From the NCBI GenBank assembly GCA_002471665.1, contig DKQK01000076.1, forward strand, positions 1-25,854: a stretch of 25,854 nucleotides of DNA, in the 5' to 3' direction. This stretch comes from Gammaproteobacteria bacterium UBA7310 (GTDB lineage Bacteria; Pseudomonadota; Gammaproteobacteria; Pseudomonadales; Ketobacteraceae). Position numbers and translations under genes: made by a program. This document shows, piece after piece, positions 1-8,682 of the stretch (its first letter is position 1; the number at the start of each line of letters is the position of its first letter). A model generated the notes under the pieces. That model was given only the letters and a program-made list of their open reading frames with translations. It did not search any database and was not told where the DNA came from.

Positions 1-2673
1 CGCTTTACCCTCAGCAACCAAAGCAGTGAGCCCTTGGACGGGCTGCTGGAAATCGCCTACCCGATTCTTGACCATGTAACGGTTTTTGCTGTTCCCGGCC
101 GCGCGCCTGCATTTCCACTGACCCTGGGGGACACTTTACCGTACTCTGAACGTCCGCTGGATCATCATAATTTCCTGATCCCGGTGTCGCTGGAAGCCGA
201 TCAACGTCAACAATTCTACCTAAGGGTGCAGACAGAAAGCGCTGTGCAGGTGCCATTGATTTTTTGGCAACGGGATGCCTTCTACCAGGATCGACAACGT
301 TATCTGATGGGGCAGGGGTTGTACTTCGGCATGCTCGTGGTGATGATTCTCTACAACCTGTTCATTTTCTTCACCGTACGCCACCCCTCTTACATCTACT
401 ATGCCTTCTCCATCGCCGGTATCGGTTTGTTTATGGCCGCGCTGCACGGCTTTGGTTTTCAATACCTGTGGCCGCAATGGCCAGTGCTCAATCAATCCGC
501 GGTGGTGGCATCCCTGGGGGTGTTCGGCTGCTTCGCCTCTGCTTTCACCATCTCGCTCCTGCAGCTGAAAAAGAACAGTCCACGTTATTACTACCTGTTG
601 CTGACCCACGCCATTCTGTACGCTTGGATTCTGATTTTCTCATTTTTACTGCCCTACAAACTGTCCATATTGATCGCCATTGTGGTGGGGTTCACCGCCT
701 GCACATCCTCCCTGCTTTCCGGCAGCTACCTCCTGTACCGTGGACTGCGTGAGGCCCGTTACTACGTCTTGGCCTACAGCACACTGATGGTGGCCAGCAT
801 CATCATGTCACTCAATAAAATTGGTATAGTGCCACGCAATTTCTTTACCGAGCATTCCATGCAAATCAGCTCCATGATGGAAGTGGTGCTGCTTTCGTTC
901 GCACTGGCAGATCGCATTAACCAGGAACGCCGCCAGAAATACGCCGCGCAACAGCGCGCTCTGGAAAATGAAAAACTGTTGCGCAACGAACGGGAGCGCT
1001 ACCTGGAAATGGAGTTCAACGCCAAAGTGGATGAACTCAAATCCCAGCAGAAGATCATTGAGGCAGAAGCCGAAAGCCGCACCAAAAGCGAATTCCTCGC
1101 CACCATGAGTCATGAAATTCGCACACCGATGAATGGCGTGCTGGGGATGGCCGAACTGTTGCAGGATACGCCCCTGTCTCCTCAGCAGCAGCAATACCTG
1201 AAGGTCATCAATAGCTCCGGCAAAGCGCTGCTGAACATCATCAACGACGTGTTGGACTACTCCAAGATAGCCGCCGGCAAAATGGAGCTTGAGGATATCG
1301 ACATCAATCTGGAGAACCTGTGCCTGGAATGTGCGTCGGTTTTTTTCGTGACCGCCGAACGCAAACGGCTGCAGTTTCTGGTGGAAATCGACAGCAACCT
1401 GCCGGCACAGATTCAGGGTGACCCCACCCGCCTGCGGCAGATTCTGCTGAACCTGCTGGGCAACGCGTTCAAGTTCACACAACAGGGCCGTATTCAGTTG
1501 ATGGTGAGCACGGAGGATTCATCCGGCGCCGCGCAATTGCGCTTTCAGGTTGCGGACACCGGTATCGGCATCCCCGAGCCCATTCGGCAAAACCTGTTTA
1601 GTGCCTTCGTGCAGGCGGACTCCACCACCACCCGTCAATTCGGTGGAACCGGCCTGGGCCTGACCATCTCACAGCGCCTGGTGGAATTGATGGGGGGGCT
1701 GATCAGCGTCACCAGCCAACCGGGGCAAGGCAGCCGCTTTTGCTTTACCATTCCCCTGCGCAGCCAGCCACCCCGCGCAGCCCCACTGCAAGCGGAGCAA
1801 TATGATGCCGTGCGCAACAGCCATGTGATTCTGGTGGATGAGAGCGCTGAATTTCTCGACCTGATGCAACGACAGGCCCGACCCTGGGGGCTTGATCTAC
1901 ACACCGCGCAATCCATTGAGCAGGGGCTGGAATGCTGTCGCCAGGCCGCTGTACAGGTACGCAACCCGGTGTTGCTGGTGGTCAGCAGCACGCTGGAAAA
2001 CAACCACGGACTGGCGTGCTTTTCCCGCCTGGATCAAGCCCAACTGCTGCCTGAGTGCAAGCGCGTGGTGTTAACACCACTGCGGCCCACCCCGGCCAAC
2101 GACGCCTTACAACAGGCCGGGGTACATCACGTCATCCAGAAACCGGTGATGTGGCCGCAGTTAAGGGAGGCTCTGTTCGATGTGCTGTGCGGCCGGCTTG
2201 AAGCCCCCCAAACAGCCCAGCGGAATCAACCGGCCCAGCGGGCCACTCGGCGGGTGCTGGTGGCGGAGGACAATCCCATCAACCAGATGGTGGTGTGCAG
2301 AATGCTGGTAAAAATGGGGGTGGAATATGATGTGGCCGACAATGGGCGCCAGGCTCTGGATATGCTGCTGCAGGATTATGCCCTATTCGATGCGGTACTG
2401 ATGGATTGCGAAATGCCGGTATTGGATGGCTATGAAGCCACCCGTCTGCTGCGCCAGCAGGAAGCCAAGCTCCAGCGCCAACGCAAACCGGTGATTGCCC
2501 TCACCGCCCACGTACTGACGGAACACAAAGCCAGGGCCGAGCAGGCCGGTATGGACGATTTCCTGTGTAAGCCGTTGGAATTCGAAGAGCTGCAAGCCAA
2601 ACTGCAGGCACTGTTCGACACCCAGGACGCGGTTGCCGATCGCTCAGGCGGGGACCGGCGGCTCCTGGGATGA
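1..2673 (+). CDS. Hybrid sensor histidine kinase, 7TMR-DISM type, 5' end cut by window edge
   Basis: The reading frame is open from base 1, so the true start lies outside the window; the TTG at 34 is internal. Counting codons from base 1, the order is the end of a 7TMR-DISM extracellular sensor domain (to about 95), seven membrane segments (about 100-300), a coiled coil (305-360), HisKA with SHEIRTP and phospho-His 371, a HATPase_c domain (DTGIGIP, GGTGLGL), then two receiver domains. The first receiver (about 608-725) is degenerate: it has DE in the acidic pocket and Ser near 662 where the phospho-Asp is expected. The second (752-870) is intact, with Asp802 in LMDCEMP and a conserved Lys in CKPLE. 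It should sense a periplasmic or membrane ligand and relay phosphate internally, probably to a separate Hpt protein since none is fused. The ligand cannot be told. Its 3' end overlaps ptsP tail to tail by 30 bp. Confidence 0.93.
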   Translation, partial: RFTLSNQSSEPLDGLLEIAYPILDHVTVFAVPGRAPAFPLTLGDTLPYSERPLDHHNFLIPVSLEADQRQQFYLRVQTESAVQVPLIFWQRDAFYQDRQRYLMGQGLYFGMLVVMILYNLFIFFTVRHPSYIYYAFSIAGIGLFMAALHGFGFQYLWPQWPVLNQSAVVASLGVFGCFASAFTISLLQLKKNSPRYYYLLLTHAILYAWILIFSFLLPYKLSILIAIVVGFTACTSSLLSGSYLLYRGLREARYYVLAYSTLMVASIIMSLNKIGIVPRNFFTEHSMQISSMMEVVLLSFALADRINQERRQKYAAQQRALENEKLLRNERERYLEMEFNAKVDELKSQQKIIEAEAESRTKSEFLATMSHEIRTPMNGVLGMAELLQDTPLSPQQQQYLKVINSSGKALLNIINDVLDYSKIAAGKMELEDIDINLENLCLECASVFFVTAERKRLQFLVEIDSNLPAQIQGDPTRLRQILLNLLGNAFKFTQQGRIQLMVSTEDSSGAAQLRFQVADTGIGIPEPIRQNLFSAFVQADSTTTRQFGGTGLGLTISQRLVELMGGLISVTSQPGQGSRFCFTIPLRSQPPRAAPLQAEQYDAVRNSHVILVDESAEFLDLMQRQARPWGLDLHTAQSIEQGLECCRQAAVQVRNPVLLVVSSTLENNHGLACFSRLDQAQLLPECKRVVLTPLRPTPANDALQQAGVHHVIQKPVMWPQLREALFDVLCGRLEAPQTAQRNQPAQRATRRVLVAEDNPINQMVVCRMLVKMGVEYDVADNGRQALDMLLQDYALFDAVLMDCEMPVLDGYEATRLLRQQEAKLQRQRKPVIALTAHVLTEHKARAEQAGMDDFLCKPLEFEELQAKLQALFDTQDAVADRSGGDRRLLG

Positions 2674-4947
2674 AGCCCCCTGAAACAGGGTCGGGCGAAT
2701 AAAACTGCCCAGTCCGGCGCGATCCAGCATAAGATCAACATGGCTCTTGATCACTGCCGCGTTATCCATTTTCCAGACCTGCTCCAGCAGCGTCTGCGCC
2801 GCTTCCAGGCTCACCTTGCGCAACACCCACTTGACCCGTAACAAACTGGAGGCACTCATACTCAGCGTTTCATAGCCCATGGCCATCAGCAACACGGCGG
2901 AACGGGGATCCCCGGCCATTTCACCACAAATGGAGACCGGTGTGCCCTCTTCCCTGGCAGCATCAACAATGTGCTTCAAGGCCCGCAACACCGACGGATG
3001 AAACGCCTGGTAGAGGCTGGCAACACGCCGGTTATTGCGATCCACCGCCAACAGATACTGGGTAAGATCATTGCTGCCCACGGAAATAAAATCGCACTGC
3101 TGCACAAAATCCTTGATCTGATAAACCGCAGCGGGCACCTCGATCATGACACCCACTTCCGGCATCTGCACATGGGCGCCTTCTTCCAGCACCTCCAGGT
3201 ACGCCCGGTGAATCAGGTGCATGGCCTCGTCGATTTCCATCACTGAACTCACCATGGGCAGCATGATGCGCAGATTGTCCAGACTCTCACTGGCCCACAG
3301 CATGGCGCGAATCTGCACCAGAAAGATTTCCGGATGATCCAGGGTGACCCGAATGCCGCGCCAACCCAAAAACGGGTTGTCTTCATGAATGGGGAAATAG
3401 GACAGTGATTTATCACCGCCAATGTCCAGGGTACGCATGGTCACCGGCGCCGGGTAAAACGCCTCCAGCTGCTGGCGGTAGATTTCCATCTGTTCCAGCT
3501 CACTGGGAAAACGATCCCGCACCATGAAAGGGATTTCAGTACGGTACAAACCCACCCCTTCGGCACCACGCTGCAAAGAGATGTTCACATCAGCCATCAA
3601 GCCGGTGTTGACAAACAGATTCACCCGATGGCCGTCGGTGGTTTCACAGGGCAGGTCGGTGACCGATTCCAGCTCTTTGGAGAGCTCTTCCTGCTCACTG
3701 ATGATGGCCTGATACTGGCGCACCACTTCCTGAGCCGGCTCAACAATCACTTCACCGCGGTGGCCATCCACGATCAGCTGCAACCCTTCCAGCCTGGAGA
3801 GGGGGAATTCACCCACCCCCACCACGGTGGGGATGCCCAACGAACGGGCCACAATGGACATATGACTGTTGCTGGAACCGTGCAGGGAAACAATACCGGC
3901 AATCCGTTCACGGGGGATGTCGACAAAAATAGTCGGTGTGATGTCCTCGCCCATGACGATGGCACGTTCCGGGATGGGCGCCGTGAGGGTTTTTGCCTCC
4001 TGCAGATACGCCAGAATCCGTAACCCCAGATCCCGCACATCCGAGGCCCGCGCCCGCAGGTAAGCGTCCTCCATGGCTTCGAAAGCCGCCACGTGCTTCA
4101 ACACCACTTCCCGCAAAGCGCCCTGCACCCAGTTACCGGCCTGCACATGGGCCCGTATCTCACCGGCCAGGGCGTTATCATCCAGCATACGCTCGTACAC
4201 CTGGAACAGGGCCTGTTCTTCCGGTGGCAGCGTCAGCGATGCTTTCTCACTGAGGGCCCGGATATCGGCCCGCACCCGCTTCAGCGCATCGTTAAAGGTT
4301 TTCATTTCCTTGCGGATGTTTTTCACCGGGCGATCCGGCACCGATTTGAAATCCGCCGGCGGGTAGACCACAAAGGCCGAACCGATGGCCACCCCGATAC
4401 ACCCCACCACACCATCAAACTTGGTGGCCACCCCCATGGTATTGCCGAAAATACCATCGATGGAGCCGGTGGCTTCCGCATGGGCCACCACCGCCGCCAA
4501 CTGAGCCGACAAGGTAACCAGAAACGCTTCTTCTTCCTGATCGAAACGGCGTCGGTCCCGTTGCTGCACAACAATAACGCCCAGCAACTTGCGATGATGA
4601 ATGATGGGAACACCCAGGAAGGAGTGGAAAGGTTCTTCACCGGTTTCCTGCAGATAGCGGAATTTGGGATGACTGGGGGCATCGTCCAGGTTGATGGGTT
4701 CTTCCCGCATACCCACCTGCCCCACCAGGCCTTCTGAAAAATGCAGCGTGGCCGTGCCTACCGCTTCCTTCTTCAGACCCTCAGTGGCCATCAGGAAGTA
4801 ACGATTGGCGTTATGATCCAGCAGATAAATGGAGCACACCTCCGTGCCCATGGAAAGACGTACCCGGGCCACCATCACATCCAGCGCGGAAGACAGATCA
4901 GGGGCGGCGTTTACCTCCTGTACGATACGTCTTAAGGTTTCCAGCAT
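2644..4947 (-). CDS. ptsP: Phosphoenolpyruvate-protein phosphotransferase PtsP (EI-Ntr)
   Basis: This is the first enzyme of the nitrogen phosphotransferase system. It takes phosphate from PEP onto a histidine and passes it to NPr, then EIIA-Ntr, which regulate rather than import sugar. The 767-residue length is normal for the family. An N-terminal GAF domain (about 15-150) senses nitrogen state in known homologues. The swivelling phosphohistidine domain carries His362 in NSHMSIVAR, and the PEP-binding TIM barrel ends with GSNDLTQY and Cys674 in ICGEMAGD. Catalytic residues look intact. ATG start at 4947, with a weak GAGAG ribosome site. It lies 70 bp downstream of rppH on the same strand, the order seen in many gammaproteobacteria, so the two are probably co-transcribed. 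Its stop lies inside the end of the convergent kinase gene. Confidence 0.97.
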   Translation of the reverse strand: MLETLRRIVQEVNAAPDLSSALDVMVARVRLSMGTEVCSIYLLDHNANRYFLMATEGLKKEAVGTATLHFSEGLVGQVGMREEPINLDDAPSHPKFRYLQETGEEPFHSFLGVPIIHHRKLLGVIVVQQRDRRRFDQEEEAFLVTLSAQLAAVVAHAEATGSIDGIFGNTMGVATKFDGVVGCIGVAIGSAFVVYPPADFKSVPDRPVKNIRKEMKTFNDALKRVRADIRALSEKASLTLPPEEQALFQVYERMLDDNALAGEIRAHVQAGNWVQGALREVVLKHVAAFEAMEDAYLRARASDVRDLGLRILAYLQEAKTLTAPIPERAIVMGEDITPTIFVDIPRERIAGIVSLHGSSNSHMSIVARSLGIPTVVGVGEFPLSRLEGLQLIVDGHRGEVIVEPAQEVVRQYQAIISEQEELSKELESVTDLPCETTDGHRVNLFVNTGLMADVNISLQRGAEGVGLYRTEIPFMVRDRFPSELEQMEIYRQQLEAFYPAPVTMRTLDIGGDKSLSYFPIHEDNPFLGWRGIRVTLDHPEIFLVQIRAMLWASESLDNLRIMLPMVSSVMEIDEAMHLIHRAYLEVLEEGAHVQMPEVGVMIEVPAAVYQIKDFVQQCDFISVGSNDLTQYLLAVDRNNRRVASLYQAFHPSVLRALKHIVDAAREEGTPVSICGEMAGDPRSAVLLMAMGYETLSMSASSLLRVKWVLRKVSLEAAQTLLEQVWKMDNAAVIKSHVDLMLDRAGLGSFIRPTLFQGASSQEPPVPA

Positions 4948-5017
4948 AGAACGGCTCTCGCAGCTGACGGTTCATTTCAGTAATTCCCTTGGTATCGCCT
5001 TAATATTGCAACACAGG

Positions 5018-5533
5018 CTACTGATTTCTTATGGTTTTATTATCTCCCGCCTCCGCTGCAATGGCATGCAGGGAAGGCGCCAGCTCCTTCAGCGCCTTGC
5101 GGTAAACTTCCCGTTTGAACGACACCACCTGATTGAGCGGGTACCAGTAACTGACCCAACGCCAATCATCAAATTCCGGCGGGTCGCCGTAAGCAAAACT
5201 GACCCGGCTGTCACAGCCGGTCAGCATCAGCAGAAACCACTTCTGTTTCTGGCCGATACACAACGGTTTGCTGCGGTAACGCAGAAAACGCTTGGGCAAA
5301 CGATACCGCAGCCAGCCCCGGGTAGAGCTGACTATGTGCACGTCTTCCGGTTGTAAACCGATTTCCTCGTGCAGCTCACGGTACAACGCCTGTTCCGGCG
5401 TTTCATTTTCCGCGATTCCGCCCTGAGGAAACTGCCAGGCATCCTGACCAACTCGCCGAGCCCACAACACCTGCCCACGAGGGTTCGCCAGAATGATCCC
5501 AACATTCGGCCTGAATCCATCCTCATCGATCAC
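5018..5533 (-). CDS. rppH: RNA pyrophosphohydrolase RppH
   Basis: RppH is a Nudix enzyme that removes pyrophosphate from the 5' triphosphate end of mRNA, triggering RNase E-dependent decay. The protein has 171 residues, close to the E. coli enzyme. The N-terminus MIDEDGFRPNVGI is the family signature and fixes the start at a GTG codon (5533). The Nudix box spans residues 38-60, with REL at 52-54 and catalytic Glu53, Glu56 and Glu57. The conserved aromatic and basic RNA-binding region (FRPN, WQFPQGG, KQKWFL) is present. It is the upstream gene of the rppH-ptsP pair. The ribosome-binding sequence ahead of the GTG is weak (GAAGAA). Confidence 0.97.
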   Translation of the reverse strand: MIDEDGFRPNVGIILANPRGQVLWARRVGQDAWQFPQGGIAENETPEQALYRELHEEIGLQPEDVHIVSSTRGWLRYRLPKRFLRYRSKPLCIGQKQKWFLLMLTGCDSRVSFAYGDPPEFDDWRWVSYWYPLNQVVSFKREVYRKALKELAPSLHAIAAEAGDNKTIRNQ

Positions 5534-5767
5534 GCTAATGGTTCCAATTCTTCACTAGGTTTATAAATACCCTAGTCTGCCCGTGCGCACAACTGGGTTA
5601 AGTACGTACAACGTACAGGCATGGCAATTTAATTTCATATTACTATAGAACTATTTCTTTGATTTTTCTAAGCTTTTGATCGCTTTGATCCCTCTGCAGC
5701 GTTTATTGGGCCACGGCAGCCTGATAAACTGTCACCAATTCCAACTTTGCAGAAGAAGTAACACCCT
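5534..5767. promoter_or_regulatory. Divergent intergenic region between rppH and the HAD hydrolase, with two inverted repeats
   Basis: This 234-bp gap separates two divergent genes and must hold promoters for both. It is clearly AT-richer than its surroundings, especially 5620-5690. Two inverted repeats are visible. ACTAGG (5554-5559) pairs with CCTAGT (5571-5576) around a TA-rich centre containing TATAAA-like sequence on the rppH strand, so it could overlap the rppH -10 region. GTACGT-ACA-ACGTAC (5602-5616) is a perfect 6-bp inverted repeat. No convincing -35/-10 pair could be fixed on either strand, and no small ORF or RNA gene is supported. Confidence 0.45.
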
Positions 5768-6424
5768 ATGAGCCTGGCCATATTCGATCTGGACAACACG
5801 CTGCTGAACGGTGACAGCGACCACGCCTGGGGCGAGTTTCTGGTGAACAAAGGCATCGTTGATGAAGCATTCTACCGCCGGCAGAATGATCACTTTTATG
5901 AACTCTACAAGCAAAGCAAGCTGGACATCATGGAATATCTGGCTTTTGCGCTGGAACCCCTGACCCGCTTTACCCTGGCGGAACTGGCAGCGCTGCACGC
6001 CCAGTTTATGGCGGAATACATCAACCCCATGCGCCAGCCCAAGGCCGATGCCCTGCTGCGCAGGCACCGGGAACAGGGCGACTTTCTGCTGATCATCACC
6101 GCCACCAACGGCTTCGTTACCCGCCCCATCGCCCAGGCCCTGGGGGTGGATGACATTCTCGCCACCGACCCGGAAGTGGAAGGTGACCGCTACACCGGAC
6201 GCATTGTCGGCACCCCCTGCTACCAGGAGGGCAAAGTGACGCGCTTGAATCAGTGGCTGCAGCAAACCCATCACACCCTGGACAACAGCTACTTTTACAG
6301 CGACTCCATCAATGACCTGCCGCTGCTGCAGGCCGTGACCCATCCGGTGGTGGTGGATGGTGACCAGCGGCTCACCAGCGCAGCCCAACAGCGAGGCTGG
6401 CCATGCATCTCCCTGCGCGATTGA
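5768..6424 (+). CDS. HAD-superfamily subfamily IB hydrolase (SerB-like phosphatase)
   Basis: The protein is a 218-residue soluble phosphatase of the HAD-IB group. Motif I is FDLDNTLL with nucleophile Asp7 and acid/base Asp9. Motif II ends with Thr111 in IITATNG, motif III has Lys156 in EGKV, and motif IV is SDSINDLPLL with Asp179 and Asp183. The cap between residues 15 and 90 is helical, as in phosphoserine phosphatase-like proteins. All catalytic residues are present. The substrate is unknown: related proteins include SerB and phosphorylated small-alcohol phosphatases, but this group in the ptsP/rppH neighbourhood is generally not assigned a substrate. The stop codon overlaps the next start (TGATG at 6422-6426), which indicates translational coupling to the lipoprotein. 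Confidence 0.9.
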   Translation: MSLAIFDLDNTLLNGDSDHAWGEFLVNKGIVDEAFYRRQNDHFYELYKQSKLDIMEYLAFALEPLTRFTLAELAALHAQFMAEYINPMRQPKADALLRRHREQGDFLLIITATNGFVTRPIAQALGVDDILATDPEVEGDRYTGRIVGTPCYQEGKVTRLNQWLQQTHHTLDNSYFYSDSINDLPLLQAVTHPVVVDGDQRLTSAAQQRGWPCISLRD

Positions 6425-7425
6425 TGAAGCGTTATTCCGGTATCGGCCTGATCACGGCCCTTATACTGACCAGCGGTTGTGACGACCCGCAACCGGCACC
6501 ACAACCGGAGCCGGTACAACAGCAGCCCACCCCCGTCAGCGTACCCATCACGGCGGAATCGCTTGCGGCCCTGGAAACCTTTCGCCGCCGCAGCACCGAG
6601 CTATTGGATGGCCTGGTGGTGTGCACCGAGACCCTGGAGACACTGGGGGAGCAATTTCTGCAACAGACCGACACCACTAACCTGGAGACCGTTCAGGCGC
6701 AATGGCAGGCCTGCTTTGATCTTTACCGGGCCAGCACCCTGCTGCGGGGCTTTACCCAGACACACCGGCAGGCGCTGCAGGCGGCCCGCAACAATCTGGG
6801 GCAACCCCTGGTCATGCCGGGCTTCATCGACCGTGTCAGCGGCTACCCATACAGCGGCATCGTTAATGATGCCAGCCTGCTGCTGGATGAAAGCAACCTG
6901 CGCCAGCAACACGGCCTCACTGATGAAACCGAAGTCAGCATTGGTTTCTCTGTGGTGGCCTTCCTGTTATGGGGGGAACAACGACAGCAACCGGAGTTAC
7001 CGGCCCGGCCTGTGACGGATTATGAACCTGCCACCCTGTGGGACGACGGCTTTACGGATCTGCCCATTGAGGCACACCCCAACAACCGCCGCCGACACCT
7101 GCTGGAACTGGCTTTACGCCTGCTGACAAAAGACAGCCAGGCCCTGCGCAACCTGTGGCAAAGCGGTGAGTTTCCCAGCTCGGAGACGGCGGCAGAGGCC
7201 TGGCGCAGGCAGCAGATCCAAGCCATGTTAACGGCGCTGGAGCAGCAGCCGGACAATACCCAGGTCAGCACGCACCTGGCTGCCTGGCTGGCCGATGGCG
7301 CCATACCGGGCCTGCCGCCGGCAACGGACGCCCCCAGCGCCGACCAACCGGCCCCGTTGCGGCAGCAGCTATCGCGGGCCCTGGAATCCGGGGCCGGGCA
7401 GCGCGTGCCTACAGAGCCGGGTTAA
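6424..7425 (+). CDS. Imelysin-like (peptidase M75 fold) putative lipoprotein
   Basis: The start at 6424 overlaps the HAD stop and gives a compact lipoprotein signal peptide: MKR, a hydrophobic stretch, then LILTSGC with Cys19. The in-frame ATG at 6403 only adds seven residues and is less likely. Cys is followed by Asp at +2, which in enterobacteria retains lipoproteins in the inner membrane. Residues 20-40 form a Pro/Gln-rich linker. The body resembles the imelysin family of helical periplasmic proteins linked to iron acquisition: a conserved Trp/Phe region, NDASLLLD, and GFSVVAFLLWGE near residue 174. In the family this last segment normally reads GxHxxE; here the His is Ser and the Glu is Ala, so the putative metal site is lost. 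The exact role is unknown. Its 3' end overlaps rlmI by 17 bp. Confidence 0.7.
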   Translation: MKRYSGIGLITALILTSGCDDPQPAPQPEPVQQQPTPVSVPITAESLAALETFRRRSTELLDGLVVCTETLETLGEQFLQQTDTTNLETVQAQWQACFDLYRASTLLRGFTQTHRQALQAARNNLGQPLVMPGFIDRVSGYPYSGIVNDASLLLDESNLRQQHGLTDETEVSIGFSVVAFLLWGEQRQQPELPARPVTDYEPATLWDDGFTDLPIEAHPNNRRRHLLELALRLLTKDSQALRNLWQSGEFPSSETAAEAWRRQQIQAMLTALEQQPDNTQVSTHLAAWLADGAIPGLPPATDAPSADQPAPLRQQLSRALESGAGQRVPTEPG

Positions 7426-8614
7426 CCCGAAAGAACAGCGCCTTCAGGTACTGGGTCTCCACAATGGCCGGGTGTACCGGGTGATCCGGGCCCTGCGAGC
7501 CACGGAACACCAGCTGCACGTGGCGATCAATATGGCGGGCGGCGGCCCGCACTGAATCCAGCAGCGCCTGTTCCGGCAAATGCATGGAACAGGAGGCGGA
7601 CACCAGCAGGCCGTCCTTTTCCAGTAAACGCAATCCCAGGCTGTTGAGTTTGTTATAGGCATTGAGGCCGTTCTTGTAATCTTTTTTGCGCTTGATGAAG
7701 GCCGGCGGGTCCAGTATCACCACATCGAATTTCATGCCTTCTTCCAGTAACGCCTGCAGCGCATCAAAGGCATTGCCCTCGTAGCTGGTGACCTGATCCG
7801 CCACCCCCAACTGCTCCGCATTGGCCTGCAACTGATCCAGTGCCGCGGCCGAGGCATCAATGGCAGACAGCGATTGGGCACCGGCGGCCATGGCCTGCAA
7901 CCCCCACCCGCCGACATAGGAAAACACATCCAGCACGCGCTTGCCCCTTACCCAGCGCATCAGTTCGCGACGATTTTCACGGTGATCATAGAACCATCCG
8001 GTCTTCTGCCCTGTCTCGCCGGCGGCGTTGAAGGTCACGCCGTTTTCCTGCACCGACAAATACTCAGGCCACCGGCCACTGGCCACCTCCACCTCCTGGG
8101 GCAGACCCTCCTGCTCCCGCAGCGGACTGTCGTTACGCAGCAGAACAGCCCGGGGCCGCACCACCGCATCCAGTGCCGCCAGGATCACCGGTTTCAGACG
8201 CTCCATGCCCGCCGTATTCAGTTGCACCACCAGATCATCACCATAGCGGTCAATCACCAGCCCGGACAGGCCATCACTATCTCCGTATACCAGGCGATAG
8301 AACGGTTGGCCGTAGACCCGCTCCCGCAGCGCCAGCGCCTGCTGCAGGCGCAATTCCATAAAACGCTGGTCCAGTTTTCGCTTCGGATCCCGGCTCAACA
8401 GACGCCCGCATATCAGTGAATGGGGGTTCACATAGCCGCGCCCAATGGGCTTGCCGGAGGCTTCTTCAAACACCGCTTCGATACCGGGCGGCAGGCCCTG
8501 CAACGGGGATGAAGTGATATCCACCTCATTGCTGTAGACCCACAGATGACCGCTTTTCAGGCGACGTTCTTCTTTCGCTTTCAAGCGGATACGGGGCAGA
8601 TCGGATTCGGACAC
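7409..8614 (-). CDS. rlmI: 23S rRNA (cytosine-C5) methyltransferase, RlmI family
   Basis: This SAM-dependent enzyme is expected to make m5C1962 in 23S rRNA, as E. coli RlmI (YccW) does. The 401-residue length fits. An N-terminal PUA-like RNA-binding domain (about 7-75, with LKSGHLWVYSNEV) is followed by the EEHEE-type linker region and a Rossmann methyltransferase domain. SAM motif I is VLDVFSYVGG (227-236), motif IV is LDPPAF (301-306), and Cys342 in SASCSMH is the expected catalytic cysteine. The start is GTG at 8614, chosen because GGAG lies 7 bases upstream in CTGGAGC and because it gives the full PUA domain. The leader may fold so as to hide that site (see the separate entry). Confidence 0.93.
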   Translation of the reverse strand: MSESDLPRIRLKAKEERRLKSGHLWVYSNEVDITSSPLQGLPPGIEAVFEEASGKPIGRGYVNPHSLICGRLLSRDPKRKLDQRFMELRLQQALALRERVYGQPFYRLVYGDSDGLSGLVIDRYGDDLVVQLNTAGMERLKPVILAALDAVVRPRAVLLRNDSPLREQEGLPQEVEVASGRWPEYLSVQENGVTFNAAGETGQKTGWFYDHRENRRELMRWVRGKRVLDVFSYVGGWGLQAMAAGAQSLSAIDASAAALDQLQANAEQLGVADQVTSYEGNAFDALQALLEEGMKFDVVILDPPAFIKRKKDYKNGLNAYNKLNSLGLRLLEKDGLLVSASCSMHLPEQALLDSVRAAARHIDRHVQLVFRGSQGPDHPVHPAIVETQYLKALFFRVNPAL

Positions 8615-8652
8615 AGGCGGGCTCCAGAGGGCAATTGTCCAGCAACTGGAGC
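8615..8652 (-). promoter_or_regulatory. rlmI leader with two mutually exclusive hairpins covering the ribosome-binding site
   Basis: On the rlmI strand the leader contains GCTCCAG (8652-8646), then CTGGA (8642-8638), then CTGGAGC (8627-8621), which includes the Shine-Dalgarno GGAG just ahead of the GTG start. The first arm can pair with the near arm (5 bp, 3-base loop), leaving the ribosome site free, or with the far arm (7 bp, 18-base loop), sequestering it. The pairing is seen in the sequence; that it regulates translation is inference, and the transcription start is not known. Confidence 0.4.
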
Positions 8653-8682
8653 ATCAAACCCCGGCTGCTACACTGATAAATA

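Noticed and set aside
4948..5017. Separate promoter or small gene between rppH and ptsP
   Set aside because: The 70-bp gap shows no convincing promoter pair, hairpin or ORF; co-transcription is the simpler reading.
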